DNA of 64,000 nt from Pedobacter gandavensis (GTDB taxonomy: Bacteria > Bacteroidota > Bacteroidia > Sphingobacteriales > Sphingobacteriaceae): contig NZ_WNXC01000009.1 in the NCBI RefSeq assembly GCF_014172405.1, positions 186,001-250,000 of the forward strand. Direction: 5' to 3'. The notes beneath the pieces were generated by a model. That model made no database searches. It worked only from the letters and a program-made list of their open reading frames with translations, and was not told the origin of the DNA. The number at the start of each line of letters is the position of its first letter. The stretch's first letter is position 1. The position numbers were made by a program, and so were the translations under genes. This document shows, piece after piece, positions 27,297 to 37,000 of this stretch.

Positions 27297-28196
27297 TTAA
27301 TTATGAATGTGCAAGGAGATATCGTCTGTGTTGGCTACAAGAATTTTCATTTTCTCCATTTCAGTTTTCTTGTCAAAAATATTTTTCTCCTTTTCAAACT
27401 GCCGGATGGTTTCCATATTAACCTTTGTTCCGATTTGCTGGAGCAGTGCAGAAACTTCGGGATAACAATTGGCAGCAGGATCCACAAAGCGGAGGTATGC
27501 TAAAGCTTTATCATAGCCTTCTTTCGATTCTTCCAATTTTGCTTTGAGCAACTGTTTGCCACAATATTCATTTTTATGTTGCTGATAAATGGAAGTAATC
27601 AACCCTTCAACTTCATGATAACAGCCCAGCTCCTCAGGAACATACCGCAATAAGGCAAATGCTTTACTAAACTCTTTACGATCAATATTTAGCTTAGCAG
27701 ATTTTAAAATCTTCGGACAATTTTCCTGATAGAAATTATGGATCAATTGCTCAGTGGACACCAAAAACTCATTGAGTTTTTTATCGTTGGGTTTTAATTC
27801 CTGAATTGCCTTTAAGATTGCAGCCTCGGCATTAGTAGCCGTGGCAATTGTGGTTTTACTAAAAGTATTAAACGTAACTTGAAGGTCAGGATTCTCTACC
27901 ATCAATTGAACTTGAACCTTCATCACTTTCACATCTCCCATATCTCCAGCCGTCATATTACTTAGGATATTAATTTTAGGAACAATATAAAATGGCGACT
28001 GGTTGGAAAAGCTCAACCTATTCTTAAAGTTCTTTTTTAATTGTTCTACCAAGAACTCATATTGTTTTTTCTCCACCAATGCATCGCCCTCGGGAATACT
28101 AAAACTGTAACCTATAGCACTTACCTTGATATTTTGAGCGAAAGCCAATGAGCTTGAAAAAACCAACAGCAATATATTTAACAGCGTTCTTTTCAT
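27297..28196 (-). CDS. Secreted repeat protein of the CsgG-like operon, unknown function
   Basis: A signal peptide (to residue 20, SLAFA) is followed by a beta-rich region (about 22-130) and an alpha-helical, TPR-like half with two internally similar units: EFSKAFALLRYVPEELGCYHEVEGLI and EGYDKALAYLRFVDPAANCYPEVSALL. Each unit has a Cys-Tyr/His at the same place, and further cysteines lie at NCPKILKS and YCGKQLLK. The C-terminus is a charged helix. No family was recognised. It is 5 bases from the DUF6175 gene and is the last gene before a terminator, so it should work with the CsgG-like protein in the outer membrane or periplasm. Confidence 0.75.
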   Translation of the reverse strand: MKRTLLNILLLVFSSSLAFAQNIKVSAIGYSFSIPEGDALVEKKQYEFLVEQLKKNFKNRLSFSNQSPFYIVPKINILSNMTAGDMGDVKVMKVQVQLMVENPDLQVTFNTFSKTTIATATNAEAAILKAIQELKPNDKKLNEFLVSTEQLIHNFYQENCPKILKSAKLNIDRKEFSKAFALLRYVPEELGCYHEVEGLITSIYQQHKNEYCGKQLLKAKLEESKEGYDKALAYLRFVDPAANCYPEVSALLQQIGTKVNMETIRQFEKEKNIFDKKTEMEKMKILVANTDDISLHIHN

Positions 28197-28201
28197 TTCC
28201 C

Positions 28202-29101
28202 TTACTTAATCGTAATAAACAAACTCTGACCTTTAATATTCCTGGTTGCATTTATGTTTTTACTCTTTAAGAACCGGATAATTTCATTCGCAAATTTATT
28301 GGGATTAAATGGTTTATCTGTCTCCTGATCAAACAGAGGAATACGAACTTCGTCGAATACCATTTTATTTTCAATAATACCGGCTAAATTAGCTCTACCC
28401 CTAAATGCACTAGCAGAAACCCATTCTTCAATGGCTTCGTTTAAAAACTTTCCGCCTTCAATTTCCGAATCAAAATCTATTGCACAATTTTCATCCAGAT
28501 TGAAATGTATCACCAATGCTCTTCCAATGTCTCTGATCTCATCGGTTTTTACCATCAGGTTATTCATAAACTCTTCTTGCATCTTTTCAAATGCCCGCGT
28601 AATGAGTTTCTCTACATCATTGGTTACAAAACGTCCACTTGATGCCGTTTGGTTTGAAAAGCTCGCACCAGTATGGGTTTCAAATGCCGTTACGTTTAAG
28701 GTAATATTGGTACCGCTATCGTCCGTATTGTTCTGCACATCTACCTGCACATAAAAATCTGCACCAGAGCCACTCAATAAATCGGATTTGAAGTTGGACT
28801 GCCTATCGGCCGTAAAGGCAGAATTGGCTTGCGCAGCACGTAAATTGGCCACGAAATCTACAGTAGACCATCCCCGCTGATCAAAGGCTTCCTTTACCTT
28901 AGACACTGCGGTACGTACAGCGGGATTATTATCTAAAACCGTTTGAACATTTTCATCCTGCTTACTATAGGGTACCACCATGATTTTTGCCGCAGCCCGG
29001 GTTACCTCAGCGCTTCTGGTGGCTGCTATTTGCGACTTAGCATTAGGCACAAAGCATGCTAAAATCAGGCAAATTAACCCCGTTGAAAAAACACTTTTCA
29101 T
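28202..29101 (-). CDS. DUF6175-like secreted protein
   Basis: A signal peptide (to about residue 23, NAKSQ) precedes a region opening AAKIMVVPYSKQDENVQTVLDNNPAVRTAVSKVKEAFDQRGW and a segment SGADFYVQVDVQNN...ITLNVTAFETHTGASFSNQ. These match my memory of DUF6175 proteins, which occur beside CsgG-like genes in Bacteroidota. The N-terminal half resembles the CsgG/TolB-N alpha-beta fold (a predicted parameter-binding domain that senses age and family as a paralog), but the C-terminal half (from about 190) is distinct. It is 1 base from the lipoprotein gene. Function is unknown. Confidence 0.7.
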   Translation of the reverse strand: MKSVFSTGLICLILACFVPNAKSQIAATRSAEVTRAAAKIMVVPYSKQDENVQTVLDNNPAVRTAVSKVKEAFDQRGWSTVDFVANLRAAQANSAFTADRQSNFKSDLLSGSGADFYVQVDVQNNTDDSGTNITLNVTAFETHTGASFSNQTASSGRFVTNDVEKLITRAFEKMQEEFMNNLMVKTDEIRDIGRALVIHFNLDENCAIDFDSEIEGGKFLNEAIEEWVSASAFRGRANLAGIIENKMVFDEVRIPLFDQETDKPFNPNKFANEIIRFLKSKNINATRNIKGQSLFITIK

Positions 29102-29102
29102 C

Positions 29103-29591
29103 TTAAAAACCTATTTTATTTAACACTTTATTACGCTCCAATTCCGTACGTAAAGCATTGTAATTCAATTTGAATTCTACGACCGCAGAAACACATTTTT
29201 TATTATCTGCACAGGTATAAAAGGTCGAATTTGAACTTGTGATAAACTGTTTGTAATCACCTTTCCAAAACTTATCAAAAAAGGCTTTATTTTCAGTTTC
29301 AACAGATTTTCCCTTGCGAATCATTGGGTTTTTGAAATCAGTACCTGGGAAGCCCATGTAAAACAATTGTTCTAAAGCTTTCTGCTGTGCATTTTTAAGC
29401 GCGACTGCATGCCCCTCATCTTTACTATTGTTCGGAAATTCATCACTAACTCCTCTTAACGTTACCAATCCCTGTGCCTCGTGATTGATCACAGCAGAAT
29501 TTGAATATGGGTTGGACAATAGTTTCTTAGTACAGCTAGACGATACAGACAGGCCTATAGCCAACAGTACCAAAAGTTTAATTTTTCTCAT
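29103..29591 (-). CDS. Small lipoprotein, possibly LPP20-like
   Basis: The lipobox SSSC gives a mature lipoprotein of about 143 residues. The segment EGHAVALKNAQQKALEQLFYMGF resembles the helix of LPP20/FlgP-type lipoproteins, and a paired Cys (YTCADNKKC) may form a disulfide. It is 12 bases after the CsgG-like gene and 1 base before the DUF6175 gene. LPP20-type and CsgG/FlgO-type lipoproteins co-occur in other phyla as outer-membrane assemblies, which is the basis for treating these as one complex. Confidence 0.7.
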   Translation of the reverse strand: MRKIKLLVLLAIGLSVSSSCTKKLLSNPYSNSAVINHEAQGLVTLRGVSDEFPNNSKDEGHAVALKNAQQKALEQLFYMGFPGTDFKNPMIRKGKSVETENKAFFDKFWKGDYKQFITSSNSTFYTCADNKKCVSAVVEFKLNYNALRTELERNKVLNKIGF

Positions 29592-29603
29592 GTTTATTTT
29601 GAA

Positions 29604-30554
29604 TTATTTAGTTAAGACTCCAAACGTCACTTTATCTGCAACGGCTTTTTTTATATTTTTCTCCCCATCGATTACCGTTGCGCTGGAGAAATTTCCATCG
29701 TCTACGCTAAATACCCATGCTGTGCCAATTTTTTGCTGCCTATCGATCGTTTTTCCACCTACATTTACGGTGTTCCTGGAAACAATATCCAGCAATTGTC
29801 CTTTGTTGATCCCCAGGTTTGAACCAGCGGCAATGACAAAATCTTTAAATGGCCCTTTGAAATTTCCTCCGGATTTTTGTGCAGATAGCGATTTCCCGCC
29901 TTTGCCAATCCATTCCACAATCTCAATACGCATCGGAAAATTTTTACCGGTAAAAAGCTTTACATTATCAGTTAAACGGTCCAGTGCCACTTTAAAGGAG
30001 GCATCCGAATTATCCTTTGGTTGATTGATCAGCTGATTTCTATTTTCCTGAGCTTTAAGCTCATCCTTGCTGTAATGCGTTTTGATAATCGATTTTAAGT
30101 CTTCTGCCTCTCCAACCGGTTCAGAATTTATACTTTCTGTCGTTACAATTTCTCCTGTTGACACATCCAATACTTTTAATTGTATGGTCACATTACTGTT
30201 CCATTTATCTTTCTTGCTCGTATGTTTTATCCCCAGGATGTTGCCTTCAATAAGATAGCTGGCGCCTTTGCTAATGCCATCTTTAAATGACTCCTTACTA
30301 TCCATAAAAGCTTCTGTTCTTTGGAGTTTCTTTTCTTTCTCCAGACTCTCCAGATTATTGCGGTCTACCACGGTAAATCTTTTAGAAGAAACAAATGAAT
30401 TAATGATGGTTTCTTGAATGATTTTGACTTCCATCTTGGAAACAACTCCCTCATCAAAGGACATAGGAATAAATGCGACACTTATTTTTTCCTGTGCTTT
30501 TAGGTGTAAACTACACAAGAATAAAGACGCTAAGTAAAATGATTTTTTAATCAT
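29604..30554 (-). CDS. CsgG/HfaB-like secreted protein
   Basis: A signal peptide (to residue 20, LHLKA) has no clear lipobox, unlike curli CsgG. The mature start KISVAFIPMSFDEGVVSKMEVKIIQETIINSF...RFTVVDRNNLESLEKEKKLQ is the hallmark of the CsgG alpha-beta domain, followed by GASYLIEGNILGIKH and TIQLKVLDVSTGEIV. The C-terminal ~110 residues include another beta domain (FVIAAGSNLGINKGQLLDIVSR). CsgG proteins form outer-membrane pores or periplasmic rings. No CsgA, CsgB, CsgE or CsgF partner is in the window, so curli secretion is unlikely. It heads a four-gene operon ending at 27297. Confidence 0.82.
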   Translation of the reverse strand: MIKKSFYLASLFLCSLHLKAQEKISVAFIPMSFDEGVVSKMEVKIIQETIINSFVSSKRFTVVDRNNLESLEKEKKLQRTEAFMDSKESFKDGISKGASYLIEGNILGIKHTSKKDKWNSNVTIQLKVLDVSTGEIVTTESINSEPVGEAEDLKSIIKTHYSKDELKAQENRNQLINQPKDNSDASFKVALDRLTDNVKLFTGKNFPMRIEIVEWIGKGGKSLSAQKSGGNFKGPFKDFVIAAGSNLGINKGQLLDIVSRNTVNVGGKTIDRQQKIGTAWVFSVDDGNFSSATVIDGEKNIKKAVADKVTFGVLTK

Positions 30555-30845
30555 GGTTTGATAAAATGGTAATGAAAATTTGCGAGCTGCAAATGTTGGC
30601 TATTTAGACTGGCGATCCTAGTCTGCAGGAGGTAGTTTAGCGGTAGTCGGTTGGTAGTTTACAGCAGAAACATCGGGTAGTCCGATGGGTAGTACTACAG
30701 ACAAACAACTAAACTTAAGATAGTTACACTTGACACCATAAAAACCAACTGGCAAAGCGTTCCTAAAGCCCTTATAAAAAACAAGGGCTCGCTATTGATT
30801 TTCAGGGAAGAAAAAGGAAAGCCTTTTTCTTTTAAACCAGGTCAA
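30555..30845. other. 291-base gap between the TPR-LuxR gene and the CsgG-like operon
   Basis: No gene is visible. It contains the phased GGTAGT array (30631-30693) and, nearer the regulator stop, an imperfect CCCTTATAAAAAACAAGGG hairpin (about 30770-30788) followed by AAAAAGGAAAGCCTTTTTCTTTT (about 30811-30834), which may act as regulator-side terminators. Confidence 0.5.
30631..30693 (-). promoter_or_regulatory. Helically phased GGTAGT/ACTACC iteron array upstream of the CsgG-like operon
   Basis: The hexamer GGTAGT occurs at 30631, 30642, 30653, 30676 and 30688, with spacings of 11, 11, 23 (one site skipped) and 12. In the direction of the operon it reads ACTACC, all copies in the same orientation on one helix face. 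The array lies 77-139 bases upstream of the CsgG-like start codon, where an activator would bind. A weak -7-like AACATTTG is at 30590-30597. The regulator gene ends 153 bases further upstream. Confidence 0.65.
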
Positions 30846-32072
30846 TTACATCAATTCTGATCGGCTGTTCACCTCTAGAATATCATAAATAGTTTTGAGG
30901 TGATACTTTACTGTATTATCGGAGATAAAAAGGTCGGAGGCAATTTCCTTATTGGTTTTACCTTCACGAACGAGTTCAATAATTTTTAAATGACGGGGCT
31001 TTAATTTGGAGGTTTCAATGCTTTTTGATAACGGCGGATTTTCCTGGGTATCTGTTGAATTTGCATCTTTTAGTAAACGGAAACGCAACAATTCCAATTC
31101 CTTTTCAATAGAAAGCCGACGTTGTTTATTTGCTTTATTCAACTTATACAAAGCAAAAATCAGCGCCAACAGCAGGATGATTACATAAACATAAAGTAAG
31201 GTTATCTTCTTTTGGTTGCTACTTTCTTCCAAATTACGATGTTGTAAGAGTTCCTGCTCGATCTGGTTTAATTTCCCACTACGATTGGCAGCATCATATT
31301 GACGTCTTTCTTCACTTACCTTTTTCTGTACTTCATAAGCATGCTTATAATCATCATTCTCTACGTAGTAGAGGATCATACTTTCAAGCATCGTAATTCT
31401 ATAGATATCTATACCGTATTTATTCGCGTAATAAAAGCCTTTATCGAAGGCTTCCTGTGCTTTTTGCTTATTCTTTAATCGGGTATACAATTGAATTTTT
31501 GCTTTGTATAATACCGGTAAATGTTTAGGGTTTTGTTGTTCCAAAAGCTTGATTCCATCATCGAAATATTTTTCAGCAGCGACAAGATTATCTTTTTTAA
31601 ACTCCAGTTGACCAAGGACACAGATGTAAAATGCAAGTGTTTCTTTCTTTACATAATGAAGCTGAGCAGGGTCAACCTGTTTTATAGCTTCCAGTAACTC
31701 CTTATCATTCTTTAAATCATAATGGATTAGGATGCGTTCAATTAATATGCGGGTCTCCGTTTCTATCCGATGCTTACTTTTTTGGCCCTCCAGATAAGCA
31801 TTTTGGAGGTTTGTCAAAGCAGCTGTATAATTATACAATTGCTTATAAGTTAGCGATTTTTGAAGGTAGGCATGGTACTTATCATAGGCCGTAGATTCAG
31901 CATCGTTGATGATCGCTTCTAACTTGATTAGTGATTTTTCATTTTGATTGTTGTCATTTAACAGAGAAATCTCTTCCTGTAATTTATCATAATCAATTGT
32001 TTGGCCGAAGGCAGGTGTTAGCAGGTTTAAAAGACTAGTCGCACAGATCAGTAATAGGGAACGGAAAAACAT
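30846..32072 (-). CDS. Membrane-spanning TPR regulator with cytoplasmic LuxR-type DNA-binding domain
   Basis: A signal peptide (to about residue 23, PAFGQ) is followed by a TPR-type helical region outside the membrane (about 30-285), one transmembrane helix (about 290-311), a coiled-coil linker and a LuxR/NarL helix-turn-helix (about 358-405: LKPRHLKIIELVREGKTNKEIASDLFISDNTVKYHLKTIYDIL). This is a one-component transmembrane regulator design common in Bacteroidota. It lies directly upstream of the CsgG-like operon in the same direction, separated by the phased GGTAGT array, and is its likely controller. The signal it senses is unknown. Confidence 0.88.
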   Translation of the reverse strand: MFFRSLLLICATSLLNLLTPAFGQTIDYDKLQEEISLLNDNNQNEKSLIKLEAIINDAESTAYDKYHAYLQKSLTYKQLYNYTAALTNLQNAYLEGQKSKHRIETETRILIERILIHYDLKNDKELLEAIKQVDPAQLHYVKKETLAFYICVLGQLEFKKDNLVAAEKYFDDGIKLLEQQNPKHLPVLYKAKIQLYTRLKNKQKAQEAFDKGFYYANKYGIDIYRITMLESMILYYVENDDYKHAYEVQKKVSEERRQYDAANRSGKLNQIEQELLQHRNLEESSNQKKITLLYVYVIILLLALIFALYKLNKANKQRRLSIEKELELLRFRLLKDANSTDTQENPPLSKSIETSKLKPRHLKIIELVREGKTNKEIASDLFISDNTVKYHLKTIYDILEVNSRSELM

Positions 32073-32179
32073 GGAAAGTAAAAGATATCGATTATAAAAT
32101 TAATTTGAATCGATAAAGATAGAATAAAATTACCTAAAGGTTATTAAACACAAAGTTTGTAAATATTTCTAAAAACACA

Positions 32180-32209
32180 AAACCCTCTTTACAATTGTAA
32201 AGAAGGTTT
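32180..32209 (-). terminator. 30-bp near-perfect palindrome, probable terminator of the susCD operon
   Basis: The element is symmetrical around AATT with a CTTTACAATTGTAAAG core and one mismatched pair. On the minus strand it is followed by TTGTGTTTTT. It lies 100 bases after the SusD stop and 108 bases before the start of the TPR-LuxR gene, so an operator role is also possible. Confidence 0.6.
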
Positions 32210-32308
32210 GTGGTGGCTAGGTTGTAAACTTCGACCCTAACCTGTCTGATTCACCCCCTAATAACATATTAGACCTATAGGGAAATTCGGTCTATAAAAA
32301 TGCAAATA

Positions 32309-33985
32309 CTAATATCCTTTTGCTGATTGAGCAGCTTTCAAATTGGCATTGTGATCCAATGCACTTTGAGGATATGGCATTACTTTAAATTTATCTTGCC
32401 AGTTACGCTCTTGAACAATACTATTGGTTAAGTCGTAAGTACTTTTCATTACATTTTTGCCAATGTTCCAACGTCTGATGTCAGCATTACGTTGACCTTC
32501 ACCTGCTAGCTCAATTCGACGTTCATTTCTAATCAACTCACGTACGGTTTCTTTGCTATTAAAAACGGTCTGATCAACAGTTGGCATACCTGAACGGTCA
32601 CGTACATCGTTTAGTGCATCATACACAGAAGCATCCGGACCCGAAACTTCGTTCTGTGCTTCAGCATAACTTAGTAGAATTTCTGCATAACGAATGATAG
32701 GGAAATCCTGAGCACCATCCCAGTCATTTTCTATGTAGGCAGGATCCACCATTTTCTTAAAGTTATAACCAGTTTTACTGTTGTTATTTCCACCTCTACC
32801 CCATGTGAATGTATAACCGGCATTGAAGCTATTCCAAGGATTACTCGGGAATAAAACACTTGCATAAAGGCGAGTATCTCTGTTTTTAAACTCATCAAAA
32901 TAGGTGGTAGTTGGTTTGCCATTATTATAATTTGTGGCACGTTGTGCTGCAGTAGGTGCGGCAAAGGTGTGTCCGGTTTTATCCCAATACGCATTAACCA
33001 ATTCTTGAGTAGGTGTAATGGAGCTCCAGCCTCCTAAATCAGAAGGAGGAAGCAATGTTCTTAATCCATTTCCATATTCATAAGAAGAGTTGGTGATACT
33101 TTGTGAAGCTAGAATCACCTCTTTACTATTTTCATTTACAGTCCAGAATTGTTGTTCATAACTGGCCAGGCCTTTATAGAATTTTTCCTTTTCAGCAGCG
33201 TCTGCAAAAGTCACTAATGAAGAATAATCATCTTTCAGGATATCTGGAGTAACCGCTGTCACCCTAAATAATTTGTAGCCCATTCCCATGATCACTTTAG
33301 TACTTGCAACAGCATCAGCCCATTTACCATAATACATTTGAATTCTGCTTTTTATAGCCCAAGTTGCTCCAGAAGTAATCCTTCCTGTCTCATTACCAGT
33401 TCCACCTACATAAGTCGCAGGGAGGTCAACCGCAGCACTGGTTAATTCTGCTAAGCAGAATGCAATTACATCCGCTTCTGCTGTTGGTGCTACTGCGGTT
33501 TCTTGTGGATCTACATAACTTTTTGTCAACAGCGGTACTGCACCAAAAGTCCTGGCCAAATCAAAATAAGTGATCGCTCTAAGTGCTCTTGCCTCAGCAA
33601 TAAATCTACGTTTCATCACGTCCTCCATTGGAACTTTATCCACGTTATCCAGGAAGTAGTTGTACTTTCTGATAAAAACGTACCTTGAATTATAGCCCAG
33701 ATCAAGTGTTGCGTCAATATCTCCGGCGCTGACAGAAGTTGCCGTGCTCTCCCAAGGGTATTGTGCATAGGCATTGTCTGATGATCCGTCATCATAAACA
33801 TTACTATAACCTCCATTTAAATAGCCATAACATCCATTCAAGGCTAATCTAGCTTCGTTTTGTGAAGTCCAGAAAGTTGCACTGGAAATCTGGTCTTGCG
33901 GTACCCTGTCAAGTGATGATTTTTTGCAAGATGTTTGTATCGATAGCGCAAAAACCACAAGGGGTAAGTATAATATTTTTTTCAT
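32309..33985 (-). CDS. SusD/RagB-family nutrient-binding outer-membrane lipoprotein
   Basis: The lipobox IQTSC is followed by KKSSLDRVPQDQISSATFW, the N-terminal SusD_like signature. TPR segments include MKRRFIAEARALRAITYFDLARTFG, and the C-terminal family block reads PIIRYAEILLSYAEAQNEV then LNDVRDRSGMP and LIRNERRIELAGEGQRNADIRRW. At 558 residues it is the normal length for glycan-type SusD. It is 102 bases after the cognate SusC gene. No degradative enzyme lies in the same operon here, so the substrate is unknown. Confidence 0.95.
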   Translation of the reverse strand: MKKILYLPLVVFALSIQTSCKKSSLDRVPQDQISSATFWTSQNEARLALNGCYGYLNGGYSNVYDDGSSDNAYAQYPWESTATSVSAGDIDATLDLGYNSRYVFIRKYNYFLDNVDKVPMEDVMKRRFIAEARALRAITYFDLARTFGAVPLLTKSYVDPQETAVAPTAEADVIAFCLAELTSAAVDLPATYVGGTGNETGRITSGATWAIKSRIQMYYGKWADAVASTKVIMGMGYKLFRVTAVTPDILKDDYSSLVTFADAAEKEKFYKGLASYEQQFWTVNENSKEVILASQSITNSSYEYGNGLRTLLPPSDLGGWSSITPTQELVNAYWDKTGHTFAAPTAAQRATNYNNGKPTTTYFDEFKNRDTRLYASVLFPSNPWNSFNAGYTFTWGRGGNNNSKTGYNFKKMVDPAYIENDWDGAQDFPIIRYAEILLSYAEAQNEVSGPDASVYDALNDVRDRSGMPTVDQTVFNSKETVRELIRNERRIELAGEGQRNADIRRWNIGKNVMKSTYDLTNSIVQERNWQDKFKVMPYPQSALDHNANLKAAQSAKGY

Positions 33986-34087
33986 CGGTGTATATTTAAT
34001 TTTAACAATTATGAAGTCATCGTGAGCACATTTATTTCTGTTGAAAACAACATGCGATTAATTTCATTTTGTTGATTGATTAGGTGA

Positions 34088-37000
34088 TTAAAGCGTTAAG
34101 TTAATTCCGAAAGAAATGGTTTTTGTTTGCGGATAAGATGCACGAGTAGAAGCCATTTCCGGATCAAAATCTTTTAACCTTTTATCTCCTCTAATTGTAA
34201 GTAAGTTATTGCTTGACACATAGAACCTTAAATTCTGAATATGTAAAGGTTGAATGACGTTTTTAGGGAGCGTATAACCCAGCGTTACAGATTTAATTCT
34301 GAAATAATCTGCATCAAATAACCAAAAACTAGATTGTTTTAAATTCTGCGTATTATCGGCAGACTGTAGTAAACGAGGATAAGCTGCATTTGGATTAGGA
34401 TTTTCTGTAGTCCAACGACCTAACTGATACTGTTTTACTCCAGCACCGTTAAAGAAGGCCTGAGAAGCTTCTGAATCAAGGTAAACCTTAACGCCAGAGA
34501 CACCTTGTCCCAACACTGAAAAGTCAAAGTTCTTATAACTTGCTGACAGATTAAGACCATAACTAATGTATGGAACATCACCACCCATTATTTTACGGTC
34601 ATCACCATCAATTATACCATCAGGAACACCGTTAGGTCCACTTACATCTTTATATTTAATATCACCTGGCTTGGTATTTACCGATTGTACGGCATGATTT
34701 TTTACATCATTTGCATCAGCGAATAAACCTTCTGCTTCCCACATGTAGAAAGAACCGATTGGTAAACCTACACGATTAATGTAATTTCCATTAATCTGAT
34801 CTCCTTGTCCACCAAGGTCAATTACTTTGTTCCAGATTCTACTGAAATTTCCGCCGATTGAGTAATTAAACTCTCCAATATGGCTGCTGTGGTTTAAGGA
34901 GAACTCGAAACCTCTATTCTGAACTTTAGCTAAGTTTACAGAAGGACTTAAGTCAGGTGTCAATCCAGCCTCATCAGGTAAAGATGGATTTACCAATAGG
35001 ATACCATTGGTCATTCGATCAAAGGCATCAATTTGGAAACTCAATTTATTATGGAATAAACCAGCATCGATACCAATGTTAGTCATCGTTACTTTTTCCC
35101 ATGATAAGGTTGGATTAGCCAGTTTTCCAGGCCATACCCCATCCTGTTTACTTTCATCAAGAATAACAGCAGTACCGGTCTTTAAACCATCATAGAAGTC
35201 ATAGTTACCTACATTACTTACGTTACCCAATTTACCCCAGGATCCACGTAATTTCAACTCAGATATCCATCCTATTGATTTCATGAAATCTTCCTGAGAA
35301 ATACGCCATCCACCAGAGAAGGAAGGATAAGCACCCCAACGATGACCAGGCGCAAATTGAGAAGAACCATCTACACGCATACTTGCCTCGAATAAATACC
35401 TGTCGTTATAAGCATAATTGAACCTACCGAATACGGATTCAAATGCATTTTCATTGATTGATCCAGAACTTGTTGTATTTAATGGATCTGCTGAACCTGC
35501 ATTGATCGCATTTAAATCATTGTTTACAAAGTTTTTACGAATCACTCTGATAGACTTATCTTTGTAATCTTCATAAGAAGAACCTACCAATAACTTTGCG
35601 TAGTGTTTATCAATACTTTTCTCATAACTCGCTGTCGCTTGTGCAAGGAATTTACCACTGTTAAACCAGGATTCATCCAATTGGTTCACTGCTACCCCTG
35701 TTCCACTAATAGGCTTTCCGGTAAAGAAGTTATTGATCGGATCCATGGTATTTGTGAAAGCAGAAACCACAGAATTGTAATAATTGTAAGAAACTAACCC
35801 ACTAATATCTAATCCTTTAACCGGGGTATAAGTTCCGTTCACTCCGCTTAATAATCTGCTGTAATTATAAGAGTTACGTCCACCTTCTTGTAAGGTACGT
35901 ACAGGGTTATTAGCTGCCAATGTTCCATCAATTACACCACCATTCACACTTCCCCATTCGCCATTGCTTTGTTTGTTTACTAACAATGGTACTACTCTGT
36001 TTAAAGAAAGAAAATTGGTACTTCCATTTTTATTGTCCAGGGCATCTCTGATAAAGGAAATGTTAGAACCGATTTTAAACTTTTCAGTTACCTGGCTTTC
36101 TGTATTAGACCTCAAAGTGTAACGTTTCAAGTTTTTACCTGGATTAAGGGAGTTTTGGTCGAAATAAGAACCGCTTAAGAAATACTTCGTTACTCCGCCA
36201 CCTGAAATATTAATGGAGTGCTCCATCATTGGGGCAGTTTTGTCTAAGGTTAAGTCGTACCAATCGTTATCCGGGAAATTATCCGGATCTGAATGGTTCT
36301 TAATTTTATCTAATGCTTCAGGCGTATAAATTACTTTTTTACCTGCATTTAAAGCTGCTTCATTACGTAAGGTTGCATAATCATATGAACCCAACCAATT
36401 TGGTAAAATCAAGGCCGATTGTAAACCGTAATAAGCATTATAATTGATGCTCATTTTACCATCTTTACCTTTTTTAGTCGTAACTAAAATAACGCCATAA
36501 GCTGCTCTTGAACCATAAATCGCAGAGGAAGAAGCATCTTTCAATACAGAAATACTTTCTACATCATTAGGGTTGATACGGGCAAAATCACCACTTCCAA
36601 CAGGTATACCATCCACCACATATAATGGACTAGAAGTACCCAGGTTACCACGCCCTCTAATGTTCACTGATCCAATATCACCACCAACATCACCTGGACG
36701 GGAAATAATGGCCATCCCAGGAACAGTTCCTTGTAATGCATTGGTTAAGGAAGTCACTGGTCTGTTGGTAATTGTTTTGGTGGCTACTGTATTCACAGCA
36801 CCAGAAAGGTTCACTTTTTTCTGTGTACCATATCCAACAACAACCACCTCAGTTAAAGATTCCGGTGCTTCAACTAAAGAGACATTGATCGTTGTTCTGT
36901 TGCCCACAACCACTTCTTTAGTGGTATAATTAAGGTAACTAAATACCAGGATACTTGATGTCTCAGGAGCAACAATCGTATATTTTCCCTGGGCGTCTGC

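Noticed and set aside
27138..27503. 121-codon plus-strand frame across the CsgG-operon terminator
   Set aside because: It is Lys-rich at first and then antisense to a signal-peptide-bearing gene, and it runs through a terminator hairpin.
29485..30024. 179-codon plus-strand frame opposite the CsgG-like and lipoprotein genes
   Set aside because: It spans the boundary of two genes with signal peptides on the other strand and shows no domain or start context of its own.
29604..30554. Curli secretion system based on the CsgG-like protein
   Set aside because: No CsgA/CsgB repeat proteins, CsgE, CsgF or CsgD are near, and the protein lacks the lipobox of curli CsgG.
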